Notes under the pieces: generated by a model
Seen by the model: only the letters and a program-made list of their open reading frames with translations
Databases searched by the model: none
What the model was told of the DNA's origin: nothing
Source of the DNA: Clostridiales bacterium
GTDB taxonomy: Bacteria; Bacillota; Clostridia; Lachnospirales; WRAX01
Length of the DNA stretch: 7,782 nt
NCBI GenBank assembly: GCA_031262335.1
Contig: JAISHX010000016.1
Location: 1-7,782, forward strand
Direction of reading: 5' to 3'
Position numbers and translations under genes: made by a program
In this document: one piece after another, positions 6,191 to 7,782 of the stretch
Position numbering within the stretch: position 1 is the stretch's first letter
How the letters are laid out: the number at the start of each line of letters is the position of its first letter

Positions 6191-7782
6191 AAACAACGTC
6201 CTCCAAATTCACTTGCACCACAACCTGCACAAGCTTGTCTACAGTCAGGTGTTGTTTCCGCATTTTTTGCTTTCTCAAATTCCTTAAACATAAATTTCTT
6301 TGATACTCCTGTGCTTATATTATCCCACGGCAATATTTCATCGGGCAAAATTTCTCTTATAAAATCGTTTATATCAATACTTTCAACTTCAAATGCTTTT
6401 TGCCAAACTTCAAAGCGGAAATTTTCACTCCAGCCTTCAAGATTCGCTCCGTTTTCCCAAGCGGCATAAATTACTCTTGAAAGTTTTTTACTGCCCCTTG
6501 CAAGAACACCTTCAATTATGCTGACTTCCGGACTATGATAACTAAATTTAACTCTTTTATTTTTAGCAAATAAGTTTTTCAGCAAAATCTGCTTACGCCG
6601 AAATTCTTCCGCAGAATTTTGAGCCGCCCACTGGAATGGTGTGTGCGGTTTCGGTACAAAACAAGATACCGAAACAGAGATGTTCGGCGGGCGTGTGCGT
6701 AACTCTTTTGGTAATTTATAGTATTCGTCTATTATTTTATTGCATAAAACAGAAATTTCGGTAATATCCTCATCAGTTTCAAACGGAAGCCCAATCATGA
6801 AATAAAGCTTGAGCCTGTCCCAACCACCGGAAAATGCAATACGGCAACCCGAAATTATTTCTTCCTCGGTAATATTTTTGTTTATCACATTGCGCATCCG
6901 CTGACTGCCTGCTTCCGGAGCAAATGTAAGACCTGATTTTCTCGCTCCTTGTGCGCGTTCCATAAGCTCAAGCGTAAAGGCGTCAATTCTCAATGACGGC
7001 AGAGAAAGGTTTACACCGTTTTCGCAGTGTTCTTTAAGTAAAATCTCTGAAAGACAGCGAAATTCTGAATAATCGCCCGAACTTAGTGAAACAAGAGAAA
7101 TTTCATCATAGCCTGTTGAGTCAACAGCTTTTCTTGCTTGTTCGGCAAGTGTATCCGCCGATTTTTCGCGAACAGGACGATTTGTAAAACCTGCCTGACA
7201 AAACCGGCACCCTCTTGAACAGCCGCGAAACAGCTCTATCACAGCTCTGTCATGAACAACTTCAAGAAACGGAACTATTTGCTTTTCGGGGAAAAATACA
7301 TTATCAAAATCCTTAACGGCAGTCTTTTTTACAACCCCTTTTGAAAAATTCGGAACATAAATACCTTCAATGTGAGAAATTTTTTCCAGAAACACGGACT
7401 TTGATAAACCTTGCTTTTTATTTTCGGCAAAAATATCAAGTACAGCGTCAAGATTAACTTCGCCTTCGCCTATATAAAAAAAGTCGAAAAATTCCTCAAT
7501 CGGGGCAGGATTGTAAGCACAAGGTCCTCCGGCACAAACAATCGGAGCATCTTCTCCCCTATCCCTTGCAAATGCCGGAACACCGCCAAGCGCAAGCATA
7601 TTCAATACTGTTGTGTAGCACATTTCATATTGCAACGTAAAACCGATAATATCAAAACTACTCATTTCGGTTTTTGTTTCCAAAGAAAATAAAGGCAAAT
7701 TTTGTTGTTTCATAATTTGCTCCATATCATGAGCAGGAGCAAAAAAACGTTCACAATACGAATCCTCACGATTGTTAATAAG
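6187..7782 (-). CDS. TIGR03960-type B12-binding-like radical SAM protein, N-terminus outside window
   Basis: The frame is open from the window edge to a TGA at 6189-6187, giving 531 visible residues. The ATG at 7725 is internal: the 19 codons before it read 'LINNREDSYCERFFAPAHD', matching the 'LLN.RED...ERVFAPW.D' stretch of this family, so the true start lies beyond 7782. The early part (to about residue 115, including 'GGPCAYNPAPIEEFFDFFYIGEGE') resembles the cobalamin-binding-like domain. The radical SAM domain follows, with 'FRGCSRGCRFCQAG' giving the CxxxCxxC iron-sulfur site at visible residues 188, 192 and 195 (7198-7221), and 'GLTFAPEAGSQRMRNVINKNI' further on. The C-terminal tail is cysteine-rich ('TPDCRQACAGCG', plus a Cys next to the end), possibly a second metal site. 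It is the upstream gene of the operon and overlaps the DUF2344 gene by 4 nt. The reaction catalysed is unknown. Confidence 0.93.
   Translation of the reverse strand, partial: LINNREDSYCERFFAPAHDMEQIMKQQNLPLFSLETKTEMSSFDIIGFTLQYEMCYTTVLNMLALGGVPAFARDRGEDAPIVCAGGPCAYNPAPIEEFFDFFYIGEGEVNLDAVLDIFAENKKQGLSKSVFLEKISHIEGIYVPNFSKGVVKKTAVKDFDNVFFPEKQIVPFLEVVHDRAVIELFRGCSRGCRFCQAGFTNRPVREKSADTLAEQARKAVDSTGYDEISLVSLSSGDYSEFRCLSEILLKEHCENGVNLSLPSLRIDAFTLELMERAQGARKSGLTFAPEAGSQRMRNVINKNITEEEIISGCRIAFSGGWDRLKLYFMIGLPFETDEDITEISVLCNKIIDEYYKLPKELRTRPPNISVSVSCFVPKPHTPFQWAAQNSAEEFRRKQILLKNLFAKNKRVKFSYHSPEVSIIEGVLARGSKKLSRVIYAAWENGANLEGWSENFRFEVWQKAFEVESIDINDFIREILPDEILPWDNISTGVSKKFMFKEFEKAKNAETTPDCRQACAGCGASEFGGRCL
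6200..6204 (-). promoter_or_regulatory. Ribosome binding site deciding the DUF2344 start
   Basis: GGAGG on the minus strand is 9 nt from the ATG at 6190 but only 3 nt from the TTG at 6196, so the ATG is favoured. It lies within the last codons of the radical SAM gene and encodes part of its 'FGGRCL' end. Confidence 0.75.

Noticed and set aside
6060..6278. Minus-strand open frame of 72 codons spanning the radical SAM/DUF2344 junction
   Set aside because: It is in another frame across two well-supported coupled genes and has no family features.
7411..7692. Plus-strand open frame of 93 codons
   Set aside because: It is antisense to the conserved N-terminal part of the radical SAM gene and is low in recognisable content.
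7725..7725. ATG at 7725 as the start of the radical SAM gene
   Set aside because: Nineteen in-frame upstream codons match the family and no stop intervenes before the window edge, so the gene is partial.
7741..7747. Run of seven A (T on the coding strand) in the radical SAM gene as a phase-variable tract
   Set aside because: The reading frame is intact and matches the family on both sides; seven bases is ordinary for such A+T-rich DNA.

Overview
The window is A+T-rich DNA, most likely from an endospore-forming member of Clostridia, perhaps the Oscillospiraceae/Ruminococcaceae. This assignment rests on three things: the cluster of TIGR03960 radical SAM gene, TIGR03936/DUF2344 gene and RNase G; a SleL/YaaH-type spore cortex hydrolase; and strong Firmicute-style GGAGG ribosome binding sites. 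The genus cannot be named from this sequence alone.

Layout: seven genes plus one partial gene lie in two convergent blocks that meet at a bidirectional terminator near 2410-2451. The left block (+ strand, 1-2381) holds the 3' end of an ECF-type sigma factor gene, a two-membrane-segment anti-sigma-like protein, and a DUF4349 lipoprotein with a C-terminal membrane anchor. The large outer domain of the anti-sigma-like protein resembles DUF4349 and is recognisably related to the lipoprotein beside it. This looks like a cell-envelope-sensing sigma/anti-sigma locus in which sensor and accessory lipoprotein share one fold. A candidate ECF-type promoter sits between the sigma and anti-sigma genes.

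The right block (- strand, read from 7782 down to 2429) is a tightly packed operon: radical SAM protein (its 5' end lies beyond the window), DUF2344 protein, RNase E/G-family ribonuclease and lgt. These are joined by overlaps of 4, 4 and 1 nt, which suggests translational coupling. A 53-nt gap then precedes a LysM + GH18 SleL-like gene, which has its own candidate sporulation sigma-E promoter. The RNase G homologue ends before the usual CPxC zinc-link motif, and it is followed by lgt where I would have expected ribosomal protein genes rplU/rpmA.

No rRNA, tRNA, CRISPR array, insertion sequence or phage gene is visible. The most novel material is the sigma/anti-sigma/DUF4349 module; the rest is mostly recognisable housekeeping and sporulation biology with a few structural oddities.
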